Made by a program: the position numbers and the translations under genes
The notes under the pieces: model-generated
Databases searched by the model: none
What the model was told of the DNA's origin: nothing
Seen by the model: the letters and a program-made list of their open reading frames with translations, nothing else
NCBI GenBank assembly: GCA_037974665.1
Contig: CM075768.1
Location: 13,011,001-13,075,000 of the forward strand
Length of the DNA stretch: 64,000 nucleotides
Direction of reading: 5' to 3'
DNA from: Ehretia macrophylla
Taxonomy: Eukaryota > Streptophyta > Magnoliopsida > Boraginales > Ehretiaceae
Part shown: one piece after another, positions 12,929-25,616 of the stretch
Layout of the letters: each line of letters starts with the position of its first letter
Numbering within the stretch: the first letter of the stretch is position 1

Positions 12929-15850
12929 CATGAAAGAAGCAAGATCTTTGAGATAAGGAAGCACGTGTAATATTGAACTTATTTTTCATATGTGCTTCTT
13001 GAGAATGCTTTAGAATTCGACTTGATTAATCAACTATGTGATATTGTACAAATATGTGATTGAAAATAAAAATGATGATGCATTATTTGATGATTGAGTG
13101 AAAAAGATTATGCTAAATGTGATAATCTTGACAAGAAAAGTCAAATGAGGATAGACAATTCCTTGTGACGATAATTTGTTAATTTGTGAAATAATATTGG
13201 CTAGAACATTCATTGTCTTAAAATTCCTTAAATTGGATAAGTTAACCATAATTGGTATTTGAATGTGAGATACATCATACATCTAATAGGATATGAATAC
13301 ATTGGTACATTGGAAGCCATTTTAGTGAAGATGAATTTGAGGTGCTTCCAAAGAATGTTAAAAGGTTATATTGAGAAATTTAAAGTTCTCATTTGAGGAA
13401 GATGAACTAAACATTGGTGGATAATATTATGAACATAAAAATGAGGTTTGGGGGATTTTGATGATATGCATGCCTCATTAATGTTAGAATTCAGAAGATA
13501 GAGAAAGAATAATATGAACTAGCTTCTAGTGGTGGAAGATAGAAATTAGAAGAACCTTATCATTCATGTGACCCATGAATCAATTGTTTTTGATTTTGTG
13601 GTATAAAGTTAAATTGAATGAATGAACATTCATGTATGAATGAATGTCATATGAAGTGTTTATAAAGATGAATATCTTACAAATGAATCATACTCGAGTT
13701 TGATATTATCAAATGTTAAATGTGATAATTGTTGTAAGTGCAAAATAAATGGTCGAATTTTTGAATGACATGCATAATAAATGTAATACAATATGCTTTA
13801 TTGATCTTGAGTCTATAAAATGAATTGATAGAAGAGAAAAACGGGTTGAATGAATAATAGGATATGAGATTAATAAAAGTATAAAAATAGCAAAAAGAAA
13901 ACCTTTTTGAAAAATTCAATCCTTGCAACCATCACAAGATTAGAATTGAACTTATTGATATATTGGTTTGAAATTGGAATAGTCATTTACGTGCCAAAAA
14001 TGAATCTATCTTGGTGAGCTCATAAAAGTTTATGTGATACATGATGAAGTGGTAATCATTGATTGATTGCATATGATTTTGATGAAATATGAAATTCATT
14101 GATGCATGACATAGAAGATCAAGTTTTACATGGTTCATTGGAATATTAGAAATGTTTTGACTTCTTTCCATCATACACACACATGAAGTTTGTCATTGAT
14201 CTTGAAAATGCTTACGTACCATTTGACAATGACAACACTTGATCATGGCATAAAAAAAAGGAAGACATGTTTGGTTGAGCTTAATTGTAAACTTATCTTG
14301 AAAATATATTGTTGCAAGCATAGATATTTGATAAGAATGTTATGCATGATTGGTAAATATCAAGTTAATTCAAACAAGGACCTTGTTGAACAAGTTGTTT
14401 TTGTTGGAACAACTAATCCATCTCTTTGTGAGAAATTCTCTAAGTGCTTGCATAGGTTATTCAAAGATAAGTATGAAAGAAGACTCAAATGTTCCCTCTT
14501 GAACTCTCAATCAAGCAATTCAAGGAAAAATATTCATAAATCAAGCCAAGTACCCAAAAGTACAAAAGAAAGATTGGGCTTAGTAAAGGAAATGAATTGA
14601 GATTCTAATGGACACATCAATCATGCTCTACAAAGTTGAGATAAGATAAATCAGTTGATGAAAAAGAAGTATAGAGGTATGATCTATAATCTTCTATATC
14701 CAAATTGCCTTTAAACCAAATGTGATTATTATTATGCTCTTATGTGCTCATTCAAATGTTGTTCAAATCATCTCATTAAGAGCATTGTAGAAGAAAACTT
14801 GAATTGCCTCTCCAACAGTTTACTAAAATATTTATCGTGACTTTTTGATGGATTGTACTCTTGATCATATTTGATTTCATAAAATGCATGAGAACTTTGA
14901 TTATTCTAATCCTTTTTGCACTGAGAAAGAATGATGATATTGTAGGTACTCAAGAAGATAGGTCTCCTAGTACTTCAAAGAATTTATCCAATCAATGAGT
15001 AAAATCAATCCTAAAAGAGGAAAAACAACCAATGGCCAAAGCATTAATCAAAATCAACCATACTCAACAAAGGTGAAAAAGGTAAATAGATTGATAGAAA
15101 GAAATATAGAAGTATGATCGAAAGTTATTTTATCTAAATACCTCTAAACCCGAGTTGTTATATACTTGCGTTCTTGTTTCAATCATGTCTTAAAAATCCC
15201 ATTAAAACATTGAAACAAGAAATTTCAAATGTCACTCCATCATGCACACTAAATGTCTATTGACTTTATGATGAATTGGATTATTGAACCATTTGATCTT
15301 ATCTCCTTACAATGCATATGGACTTTTATAGATAATCATTACAATGCATTGGATATTTGGTTCTAGCATGTGTTGTATACTTATGTGAGAAAAATACATG
15401 CTTGAAATGAATCTATTGAGAAGAAGAGTCTATATGAAAGTCTTGATTGTATGAAAATATGACATGTGCTTCTATAGAGATGTGTACTTTGAGGAGAAAT
15501 ATATTGTTGAACATACACACCATTACCATCTCTAGATTATTTTTTTTTTATGGATTTTGATTATTTTCTTGAACTAAAACTTGTATTACTCCATGAATTG
15601 GCTTTCATCATATCTTTTTAAAGTATTCCTACTACTTGCTCCTTAGCATGCTTATTAATTGTTCATGATGATCATCATAAAGGAGAAGTATGCATGATAT
15701 CAACATGTATGAAATGTCAAACGAATTTGAGAAATTGAATATCATGCCAAATGAAGAATATGAGAAAACTATAAAAGAGTTGGAATTTATGATGAATACA
15801 TTGAATACCATTTGTTTCTTATAGTGCTAAATTTCTTATATGCCTTGTTT
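12929..15850 (+). mobile_element. Sirevirus interior after LTR c, decayed
   Basis: This resumes the Sirevirus interior after the CAACT duplication. It is AT-rich and full of stops. The joined interior (2914-4043 plus 12929-17091) is only about 5.3 kb, too short for intact gag-pol, so much of pol has been deleted or eroded. Apart from the RT-like stretch at 14190-14600 I recognise no coding sequence. Confidence 0.6.
14190..14600 (+). pseudogene. Possible copia reverse transcriptase remnant
   Basis: A 136-codon open stretch. Residues about 65-95 (GTTNPSLCEKFSKCLHRLF) resemble the segment that follows the catalytic aspartates in copia RT, and the next 40 residues (…SLLN…KERLGL) can be laid against the part after it with many substitutions. 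The catalytic YVDD itself is not present; the aligned place reads EQVVF. Position between gag and the 3' LTR of the Sirevirus supports an RT origin. This is inference from motif similarity and could be wrong; no function is expected. Confidence 0.4.
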
Positions 15851-15854
15851 GTAT

Positions 15855-17090
15855 ACCAAAGGGGAGATATAACAGTGGTATCCAATTCTAAAAAAGGATA
15901 AACGTAAATCATTTGTGCTACATGTCAATGATCTCAATGCCCATAACGTGCAATGATACTATGATTGAGATATGCCTACAAAAAAGGAGCCTTTTTTTAT
16001 TATTTTGAATGAAATCATCCTTATGCATTACTCTTGTGAACAAGAAAATAGATTGTTTGTGCCAGAAATGTCATATGCTTTGGTTGAGTACCAAAGGGGG
16101 AGAAACAATAATGAAATGATAATAATGCATCAAAGGATAAGAACTTTGAGAAAGCAGATGCTTGCTTCAAGAAAGGTAAACTTATGTGCCTAAATGCTTT
16201 CATGTTATCTATGTGAGTTTAACCAATACGATGCATGAGTCTTGAGTAAGATCCTATTGAAATGTTATCTTACAAGCATATATATTATATCTTACACCTC
16301 CTTAGTATGAAAATTTGTTTCTTTGTTGATTACAAAGGGGAGATATATATGTGATTGATATATAATCTAAAGAAGAAGTCTTTGTTCTTATTATGCACTT
16401 AGTATGAGGGAGACTTGGTGAAAATGACCATTGTGATGCTTTTTCATGGAAATTCCAGTGATTTGCTATTTCCCAAAAATCCTACTGTAGTGCTATTTTT
16501 GATAAGATCACATTGAGATGTTATCTTATGACCAAGATACAATATAAGATATGGAGAGTTGTGCAATATAGTGAAGGAAGACTTTATGTGTTTATCATTT
16601 CCTTACCTATACATATTCTCAGAAAGAGTTTGCATAATTGGAGAAAGTGACACAATGATATCAAATGCATATTATAGTTTGTGCTTGAATCATATGCTCT
16701 AAGTTAAAATGCTTTTTATTATATGCACTTAGCAAGGGGGAGCTTTGTCTGTAGTTATTTTTCAAAAAGGAGAGATGTTCAAAATCCCAATGAGATGATA
16801 TTTTGATGAAATCCCATTGTAATGCTATTTCATACAAGATCCCATTGGGATGTTATCTTGACTCTCCTATGCTTAACTTACTTAGATGATGCCAAAGGGG
16901 GAGAAAATTATGAGGAAGAACATATGGGATACAATTATTATGTGGCAAAACCCTTGAACATGAAATTTTGATATGCATATAGTAAGGGGGAGCTTTACTT
17001 TGTCTACTTGAAAATCTTACTTATGCCTTGATATCAAATTCCTACTGTGCTTAATTGTACAAGATTTTGTCATCATCAAAAAGGGGGAGA
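15855..17090 (+). repeat. Array of polypurine (AAAGGGGGAGA) motifs and the 3' PPT
   Basis: Polypurine boxes occur near 15857-15868, 16091-16106, 16332-16345, 16732-16744, 16891-16904, 16981-16993 and 17078-17090. The last directly precedes the 3' LTR at 17092 and is the functional-position primer for plus-strand synthesis. Multiple PPT-like copies upstream of the 3' LTR are a described Sirevirus trait. Several are preceded by ATGCACTTAG or ACCAAAG. Between them lie copies of a palindromic repeat with core ATCCCATTGGGAT. Confidence 0.75.
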
Positions 17091-17091
17091 T

Positions 17092-18968
17092 TGTTAGCCT
17101 GAAGGCCTTAATCCTATATTTTGATGATAACTAAATCTTGATTATGAAATTGATCTATTGACTAATCATATCTTGTAATGAGTTTATTGTTTGAGAATTA
17201 GTCAGAGCTTGAAAGATATTCAACATATTAAGTAAGCTCGTGAGGATTGGAGTGATGATCAAGCTCATGGAAAGTGATGATCAAACAAAATACATTCTTC
17301 AACTAGAAGATCAAAGCACTTTAATGGTCAAGATCTATGAAGATTCAAGATGTGAACATCCTAGCTAAGATCTTGTCCTAAAGAAGAAAGATTGAAGAGA
17401 TGATCAAAGTATTTTGTGAATATCAATGTTATACAAACTCAAGAACAAGTTCATGAATAATGATGTTGATTAAGTTCAAGTGATTTAATCATGAAGATCA
17501 AATGAAGAACTCAACATAATCAAGCTCAAGTGTCTTTTTGTCAAGATCTCTACAAGCCTGAAGTTGAGAAGATTCAAGTGAAGATCTTTATAGATGAAGA
17601 GGGAGTTATAAGAGGAGGAATGGTGACATAAGGGGTAGCGGCTTAAAAATGTCATTTGCCTTAGGTATGCATTTTTCTGGTTTAAGCTCTTGGTAATCTT
17701 TCAAAAATATTCTTATATCTTTACTCAAGAGTTTTTGAAAATATTTTAAACGGTTAAATGAGTTGGAACATCTTTTGAAGAAATGTTCTTAAAAGGTTTA
17801 AAATAATTTATCTTCAAAAGATTGATTTTTCAGTTGAAAATGTATTTTAAACTCTTGATTACAAAAATCGGTTCTAATCTTTCTACAAGAGTTTATAAAA
17901 TGTTTTGAAGTGTCAAAAAGGTTAGAAACTCTTTAGAAGAAGTGTTTTTGAAGTGGCTAAATGTTTCCTCTTCGAAAAATTAAATTTCGGGCTCAATTTC
18001 GCAAAGCTGAAAAATGGCACTATTCAAACCGGACAACCCTATGGCAACCGGTCAACTGCTGCTCAAGGGGTCATCCACCAAAGACCTCTCCACCGGATGA
18101 GGGTCTCTCAACCGGTCGACCAGTGGAACAAGGGTCGACCAGTCGTGGCAAAAAGCTGTTTTAAAAACTAGTCGTTTTTTGTCCGTTGCTTTGTTTCCTA
18201 TATATACCAAACCAACCCAAATCATCAAAAAAACTCATCCAACAACTCCAAAACATCATATACTAATTCTAAGCTTCAAATTTCATATATTTTAATCAAT
18301 ATACACCAAGTTTGAGCTATAACTTGCATTATCTGTTGAGCATTCAAAGAGCTTCATTTGTATTATCCAACTCTAGAGGAGTTAAAGCTTTGTATCTTTC
18401 ATATACATATATTTATGGTTGTATTGCTCTCTATATATTAGATTGTGAGAATCATAGAAGAGAAGAGAGTGTTGTAAAATTCTTTATGGATTCAAAGGAG
18501 GAGAGGTTGTAAGTTTGAGCTTCACCTACTTGTGAAGAAGCTTGATTGATCTCTTGTGGGTTCTAGAGATTGTTGTATTTGCTCTTGTGGATTCAAGAGT
18601 GGACTTGTAAGTTGGTTTGTGCTTCACCAACATTTGAAGAAGTATTGATTTATTGGAATTTAGAAAATCCTAATGAGGAAGACCTTAAGTGGTGGACTAG
18701 GCCTTCGGGAGTGCGAACCACTTGAAAATACCGAGTTTGATTTCTCTCTCCCTATTCTATTTACATTCATTATCATATATATTGTTTAGAGTAGTTATCT
18801 TGCTCTTGTGTGTGATTATTATTTATCATATTAACTCTTATGTACTTATTCATACAAGGTGTTTGATAAATTGTCTCAAAGAAGTTTTTGTGGGTTGTAG
18901 TAATTTTTAAATAGCAATGCTTTGCTATAATCTTAATTCACCCATCTTAAGATTATTTGCCACTAATA
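17092..18968 (+). mobile_element. Sirevirus-type Ty1/copia 3' LTR, complete
   Basis: It starts TGTTAG right after the PPT and ends CTAATA (CTAACA in the 5' copy), 1877 bp. Its distal part matches 1975-2913. It holds the GGTCGACC palindromic boxes (about 18045-18150) and a TATA box near 18198. No interruption is seen in it, so it shows what the 5' LTR looked like before the element at 1-1974 landed. ORFs near 17953 and 18312 are LTR sequence. Confidence 0.88.
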
Positions 18969-20196
18969 ATCTTGTCTTATGATTTATCTACCTTTAGTTT
19001 GTCTACTAATGTCCAAAGTAAATATTACCCTCCGTAGGGAGTATACCGCATTAATTTTTATTAATTTATTTGTACAAATCGGAACTGGAAAGCTTTGGGG
19101 TTTTCCATTCCCCTCTACCACTCGAATTTTTATTAAATAAAAAGGGTTTTCATATGTTTTTCCTTAATACTTAAAATCTAGGTTTTATCTAAATAATCTA
19201 ATGTTAATAATATTTCTTCTAAAATATGGATTTGGGTTCCTTATTTCCCAGAATATTATAGGTTTTCGTTTAAAACTTTTTAAGTATACTTTAAATATAT
19301 TACCTATATTGGGCTTTAGTCTCTAAAACCATAGGTAAGACCTACTTAAGTATATATAATTTAATAATTGGGTTCTAAAAGATAAATCTTATCTTTAACT
19401 AATATTAAATTATTCTTATAATTAATTAATCTCTAGATTAATATAAATTAATCTTATCCTAGCTTAATTCTTAATTATTCATTACCCAAGTATATTAGGA
19501 TTAGTCATTCTAAATCTTAATGGTGTTAGAATTCTATGCATCCATAATATTTCATATATTTAACTAACAAAATTAAATATAAATATTAAAGAATAGGAAT
19601 AAATAATTAAATAATTAAATTTAATTATCTTAGCTATAATTTCTAGATAGACATAGTAGTTTAGTCAAACTAGGAATTTAACCATAAGTAAACTTCAAAT
19701 ACTACAAAAATAGCAAGCTGAAACAAAATAAAACATGGCTGACTCCTCTACCATACGTATCCATGGGATGCGTGAAAAGGGGTGGCCATATTATCGTTTT
19801 TTTATTTCTTTATTTTCCCGTTTCTTGTAATCCAAGTAAAACTCTTCTAGTTTCCAAATCAAACAAGATTTTACTTTTTTCTTCAATTCAATATATCTAA
19901 TTAAATATCTAAGATGTCCTGTAATTTTATGATAAAACGAAAACTACTCATCTAACTTTAATTATATTGAATTAAACATGCAATAATATGTAATTGTCTA
20001 TCAATATAGCTAAAACTTTGTTTGCTCTAGAATTCTTTTGTTTCTGAACATGAACATGCATAATTCTATATGTTAAACAAAAATTTCAGCAAACATGAAA
20101 TCTTAAAAACTTCCACCAAAAGTTCTTAAACTTCATAATCTACACATGTATAGATTGCAATATCCATACTATAATGTGGTATGGCTTTAATACCTC
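18969..20196 (-). mobile_element. Copia leader region, truncated by the Sirevirus
   Basis: On the - strand this follows an eroded primer site (GAGGTATTAAAGCC, complement at about 20183-20196) adjoining the copia LTR at 20197-22132. It looks like the untranslated leader of a copia element. It is very AT-rich with no ORF of interest and ends where the Sirevirus LTR begins. Confidence 0.45.
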
Positions 20197-22132
20197 TGAA
20201 GGTGCATGCTACCTAGATATACTATGGTTTTTAAAAAAATTTAAAGCATATAAACGCAGGAGAAACTTGATAGCATGCTTATCTAGGATCAAACCACACG
20301 TTCTAAAATGAATAATTGCAAGAACTCTAAGAACATGTGTAAGAACAATTCATAAAGAATAAATTTCAGCAAAAGATAGTTTTGTTACCTTGATTTGTTA
20401 GCTTAAGAACCTTAACGAAATACACAAAACTTGATCACCTTCTTGCTCCTTGAAGATCTATGTGCCTAGGAGCTCTTGGAAGCTTTTGATCTTCTCCTCT
20501 ATGACCTTTTTCCTTCTCTTAGATGATGAAGAATTGTGAGATTCTTCTCTTGTATGTTCCCAGCCTAAAAAACGTGTGAACTAGCTAGAGAGAGAGAGAG
20601 AGCTTTTCTATCTTCTATTTTCTCATGAGAAAGAGGTGCAAATTATGAAGGTGGAAGATGAGCTCTATTTATAAATATGAAATAGCCTTAGTAGTTAATC
20701 CTAGATGAATTAAGATTTGGATTCCATGCCCATAAGCTAATCCTATGCACCTTTGGACTTAGCGAGTCCAATAGCATATTTACTTAAACTACTAAATATT
20801 CTACTCTCCTTACTCGATTGGATTCACGCGTGGACCACGCCTAGGTGGGTTAGGCATGTGACTTGGCCCATCTTGCTTAGTCCATGTATTATTTTGCTAA
20901 ATTAATTAATTGCTAGTTTGTAAATTATCCACAACTAATCTAAATAGGATATTCTCCTAAATATGATACTAAATTGTAATTGGATACTTTAATTTAACAA
21001 CTCTAAATACAATAAGCATCTAGAAAACTATAACATACATCTAAAAGGAAATAGGCTAGAAGAGGGACCAAAAGACATAAACAACTTGGTAATTGAAAAG
21101 ACCAAAATGCCCCCGCTAATCCCTATAGCACATTTAGGCTTTTCAACTTGACTTATTCCACTAAAAAGTCATGGTTGCACTCCAAGATGTTTACTACTAA
21201 ATGCAGAAGCTCATCATATTAAGTATAGCTTTTGTCTACAACCTATTAAGTTAAATGACCAAAATACCCCTTCATGTAACAATCATAATCAAGAAAGACT
21301 TTCAAAGTACTATCTCTTTCTTGATTGCATCTTCTCCTTGAGACATCTAAATCCTTTGAGTAACCATCCACTGGATATATAACACTTGATTTAGGGAGTG
21401 ACCCACAAGCCAAATATTTGACATACTCCTAGAGTACATCACTGAGCTCAAATTAGGACAATCTACTGGATAATCACAATGGAACAATTATTCTATCACG
21501 TGACAGCATGGATTCTTTATTGCATACGCACGTCCCAACTAGTCAAAGCCATATGCCCAACACACAAAGTTTTTGACCCACAACTGAAGTCTTACCCATA
21601 GTGCATCAAAGTACATGATCTGATTTCGTCAATTCATCCACATATGTTCAAGATTAAGAGTACTGATCACTTACTAGCATAAGGTATGTATTGATCTCTA
21701 TCTTTGATAGTACATCTTGTAGAGATCACACCTAAGTGGTCCGTTCAATGTGTGACGCATACACTAGTGAGGCTTAGTTTGGAAACCTACCGACGACCAA
21801 GGCTGACTACCATTCACAAGAGACTAACTCACTATAACCTAGACCTTGATAGAGAGCCCAACTACATCAATCAGTTATGAACTGATTCTAGAACCAAGTG
21901 TCTATAACTTAGACCTTCTATGCTCGGACATCGTACACCTAAGTCATTCACTATGGATAAAAGGCCTCTATACAACACAATTACACACAAATAAGGTGGA
22001 GAGAACATATATGAATGTAACCATTAATCATAAATAATCGCGTGTATTCATTCACTGAAATGTCATGTGTTAGTGGTCTTTGGGGCATACTATTCCCAAC
22101 ACAGTGAGCTTTTGGGCATACTAATCCCAACA
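20197..22132 (-). mobile_element. Copia-type LTR, eroded
   Basis: On the - strand it begins TGTTGGGAATAGTATGCCCC at 22101 and ends CACCTTCA at 20197. It shares long stretches with the segments at 22835-24290 (+) and 30773-31990 (-), including a 'CCAAAATGCCCC' block, a 'TCTTTAGTAGAATGAG'-like block and a 'CACAAG' hinge. A TATA-like TATAAATA lies near 20669. A 31-bp extra copy of the LTR start (22102-22132) precedes the main start. It has no coding content; ORF 21846-22037 is a chance frame. Confidence 0.55.
20587..20602. repeat. (GA)n microsatellite
   Basis: A simple GA run in the copia LTR. Confidence 0.8.
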
Positions 22133-22830
22133 AGTTGATATGTGGGAAGTCAACCTAGTAAAAAATCTGAAGCAATGGTGGGTAGATATTAAGACAATGT
22201 GACATCTCTGTTCAAACAAGAGAATGTCCACCATCTGTTAGATAGTTGATGAAACCTTTTACATAGTTAACTTATTCATATCGAATGTGGAAGGGATTAG
22301 GAAGATGATCCTAAAGATGACTTCAAGGAAAAAGCTTACATTCAACAACATGTGTGCCAAACATCTAAAAGAATCTAGTTTATAGGTTTTTGTTTAGTAA
22401 GGACGTGTTCAAAATGATGTTTGAGTACAACAAATCTGTATTGTCTGAGAGCGAAATATTTGTGGGTAAGGGTTACCTTAATGATGAGTTATTTAAATTA
22501 AATGTAATGATTGTTGCCCCAACGTTGTATCAACTCCTGAATTAGTTAAATCTAATTTATGAATAAGAATAAGTCTGTTGCTTATTTTTTGGACAATATA
22601 CACAAGATCTTCTCTCAAAGACTTAAATGCTTAATTGTTTTTCTCTTTACTTTTGTGGTGCTAAAAGATTCTTTTGTTCCTATAGATGATACAATAGTTG
22701 GTATTTTTTTTTATCGTTGTATTGTTTATGCTTTTCAATATTTAATAATTATATGTAAACATTTTATTCTTTCTCATAGGAAACTGCCAGAGATTAAATA
22801 CACCTATAGCTACTTAGTGGACCAGTACTC
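22133..22830 (+). pseudogene. Copia protease / GAG-pre-integrase remnant
   Basis: Read in + frames with stops, this contains the order typical of copia pol: WWVD (about 22180; the protease DSG active site is altered to DIK), then KLTFNN near 22335, FKMMFE near 22410 and EIFVGKGYLNDELFKLNVM (about 22450-22510). The last is the hallmark of the GAG-pre-integrase region. Similarity may continue to about 22610 (NKSVAYFLDN). Frames shift and stops occur, so it is dead. Its neighbours are copia LTRs in both orientations, so its own LTRs cannot be assigned. Confidence 0.6.
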
Positions 22831-22834
22831 TTAA

Positions 22835-24290
22835 TCCTGAGTATGTGTGAATGAATTGACAAAGTCAAGTTCTTGTACTTTAAGTCATCATGGGTGAGAT
22901 CCTGTGATATCAATCAATAGCTCCATGGCTTGGGTGTCTGGATTTGATTAGTTGGACATGCATATGGAATATAAAGTCGATACTGTAATCACTCTTTTAG
23001 AATTATCTAGTTAATTGTCCTAACTCTGTGCATAGTGATATAGTCGTTTGGACTATGTATATTATACTTGTGGGTTTCTCACTAGGTCAAGTTGATAGTG
23101 TCTAATGCATGGTTAAATTATGGGATAGAGGTTCTAAGCTTAAGATGCAGTCAAAAAGTATAGGTAATAGACTTATCTTGGATATGAGTAAGTACAAAAG
23201 GGCATTTTGGTTATTCAACTTAGTAAGTCTGAGACAAATATCATACATTGTATGACAGGCTTCTGTTGAACATAATAATTGTCATGGAAGCTATAACTCT
23301 TTAGTGAAATGAGTTAGGATTAAAGTGGTCAAAATTCAGCTAGGAGCTAGAAATGGCACTTTGGGAGCTAGGACAGTTGTCTTTTCTTTTTCTTTTTCTT
23401 TTGGTTAAGACAACAAATGTGTGTATTTATTACGAAAATGTTCAAGAGAAATAGGGCAGTTATGTCTTTTGGTTTCCCTTCTAGCCATTTTACTATTATT
23501 AGTATGGTTGCTAAATTTAACAATGTGGAGTGTGTTTGGATTATGGAGACAAAGCATTTGAAAAGTCCTACTAGAGATAAACATTATATTTATTGGAACT
23601 TCGGACATTACCCAATAAATGGAATGTTTGCCTTAATTATATGAAGTTGTATTCTACCTAGGATAGGATAGGATGGCGTGTATCCTAGCATGTCTAGGAG
23701 ATTCTAGGTATTTGGAAAAGATAAAGAAAAAAGTGGAAGTAGTTGCAATTAAGTAGGAGTCATAATTTGATTAGAGTTATCACTTAGGTGATTCAAATCA
23801 ACTTAAACTCCTAATAGCCTACATAACTAAGTATTCGAATCCTTGTAAGTCTCTATAGTCGTCCCTCTTTCTCATATGCCACTTTCTCTCTCTTGCTTTC
23901 TCCTCTACACAACACACGTACATACAAACATGGCTATAGCTCTAGCAATGCAATAGCCACCAAATTGCAAAGCTAGCCAAGGTATGAGAAAGGGGAATAT
24001 AAAGGAAGAATAAAATGGTTGTTCATCCTTGTTTTTCTTGGTTGATCCGTGTGGTTTTTTGGAGAGTATTTGTTCTATCCCTATTGAATTCTAAGCCAAT
24101 ACGTAAGATAAAAATCCATACCATACATTTTTGAATAGATCTATGTATAAACTATTGCCTATACATGTCTAGTTTCGATTTTTATGCATGTAAATCATGT
24201 AGTAGTTCCTATTTTGCTTGCTATTTTGATTCCTCTACATATTGCATGAAAAATATAGACTTAAGTTGATCTTGGATGCATGCACCTTCA
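22835..24290 (+). mobile_element. Copia-type LTR, eroded, + orientation
   Basis: It matches the LTR at 20197-22132 in reverse complement and ends with the same GCATGCACCTTCA terminus at 24290. No primer site follows it, so it is solo or truncated. The left boundary is approximate. The part at 23262-23690 is repeated at 29395-29812. The ORF at 23417-23644 and its antisense partner are LTR frames. Confidence 0.5.
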
Positions 24291-24457
24291 ATATGGCCAA
24301 TGATCCAAATTGACCAAAATCTCTCATCTCCGTTCATGTTGTACACTTCATTTCCTCACTTTGTCCATATCGTTAGTTGTATTACACCTGGTTTAGCATA
24401 GCTTTGCATGTTGATTGACACATATAGACACTTCATAAGAACAATATTGAAGTAAGG

Positions 24458-25232
24458 TTAAAGGGAAAATTTCTCTATAGGTCCCCAAGTTGGCTCAGTT
24501 TTTCAATTGAATCCCTAATGTTACAAAAGTGGTACAATTTGTCCTCAATATTTGTAAAACGTAACACAAATCATCCTTACCATTAAGAAATAAATGAAAA
24601 ATATTTATATGAAATGGCTATTATGCACTTAACTTATTAAGCAAAATATGGAACGTGCCATTCTTATTTATTAACTTATTTACACTTAAATATTAATTTT
24701 TTTTCTTTCCCTTTTTTCCCCTTTTTCACCTCCTCCACCCACCACCACTACACAATCATAAACAGAACATATACCAGCACACACTCATTGACATAACACC
24801 AACCTTGCACACATACCACTACCACACACACAGAGTCTATATAGCACACAAACACAATCATAGTTGGGGTAGAGTGGTCACAATTAGGGTTGCGGGTGGG
24901 GTGTGACGTAGGTATGAAGATGGCAGGAGGTGGTGGAATGGGTGGGTTGGGATGGGTGAAGGGGTGATTGGGTACCACAAGGTTATGGGGGTATAGTTGG
25001 TTTGTAGGGGAGTGTTTTGGGGGAGAAAAAAAAAAAGAAAATAGAAAATTAAATGGCTAAAAGACTATTTTATCTCTTAAATTGTTAGTTTTTAATGTTG
25101 ATTTTATGGCATGGACTAATTACGTTAGTTTTTGATAACCTTGGGGACTAGTTGCACCACTTTTATAGTATTAAGGACCAAATTAAAAAAATAAGTAAAT
25201 ATTAGAAACTAATTGTGGTAATTTGTCCTTTT
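24458..25232. mobile_element. Non-autonomous element with long imperfect inverted repeats
   Basis: The first ~110 bases (AAAGGGAAAATTTC..., with CAAAAGTGGTACAATTTGTCC) reappear in reverse complement in the last ~120 (about 25110-25232, TATAAAAGTGGTGCAACTAGTCC in reverse complement). The interior (24630-25030) is pyrimidine-rich on one side (CACCTCCTCCACCC) and G-rich on the other, with no credible protein. Long inverted repeats and no coding capacity suggest a MULE-type or foldback MITE. No clear target duplication was found; an 18-bp copy of the right end is repeated immediately outside (25236-25253). Confidence 0.55.
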
Positions 25233-25393
25233 CCTAATTGTGGTAATTTGTCCTAAGATGAAACAACAAAACAAATAGGGGAAGGCGGAAGGCCCACTAG
25301 ATCCCATGAGCCACACGTTCATTAAGTAAAGCCTATTACTACTTTGTCCAACCAAACAAATCCAATTAGGGGAAAAAAAAAAAAAAAAAAACA

Positions 25394-25538
25394 TTTATAT
25401 AGTCGCGTCATTTTCAAGCTATGAGTGGTACGGCCGGCGGTTCACACACAACACACTTTTAAAACTCTATAGATTTGCCGATTATTGTAACATAAACATA
25501 ATAGTGTGTGTGAGAGAGAGATTGAAAAAATCAAAACG
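25394..25538 (+). promoter_or_regulatory. Upstream and 5' UTR region of the SUMO pseudogene
   Basis: TTTATATAG at about 25394-25402 is a possible TATA box. A GTGTGTGAGAGAGAG stretch immediately precedes the start codon, as in many plant 5' UTRs. There is no direct evidence of transcription. Confidence 0.3.
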
Positions 25539-25616
25539 ATGTCGCAGGCTGGAGAGGAAGACAAGAAGCCCATTGGTGATCAGTCTGCGCAGATCAACCT
25601 CAAAGTCAAAGGCCAG
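25539..25616 (+). pseudogene. SUMO pseudogene exon 1
   Basis: ATG to the GGCCAG|GT donor, 26 intact codons. An acidic/lysine-rich N-terminal tail is followed by the INLKVKGQ strand. This exon is undamaged. A longer frame starting upstream at a GTG and running on into the intron is an artefact. Confidence 0.85.

Noticed and set aside
15972-16193. 73-codon ORF in the Sirevirus 3' region
   Set aside because: It overlaps the polypurine motif array and has no recognisable domain; likely chance.
22559-22834. 91-codon hydrophobic ORF
   Set aside because: Its start overlaps a copia pre-integrase remnant and the hydrophobic stretch follows from T-rich sequence.
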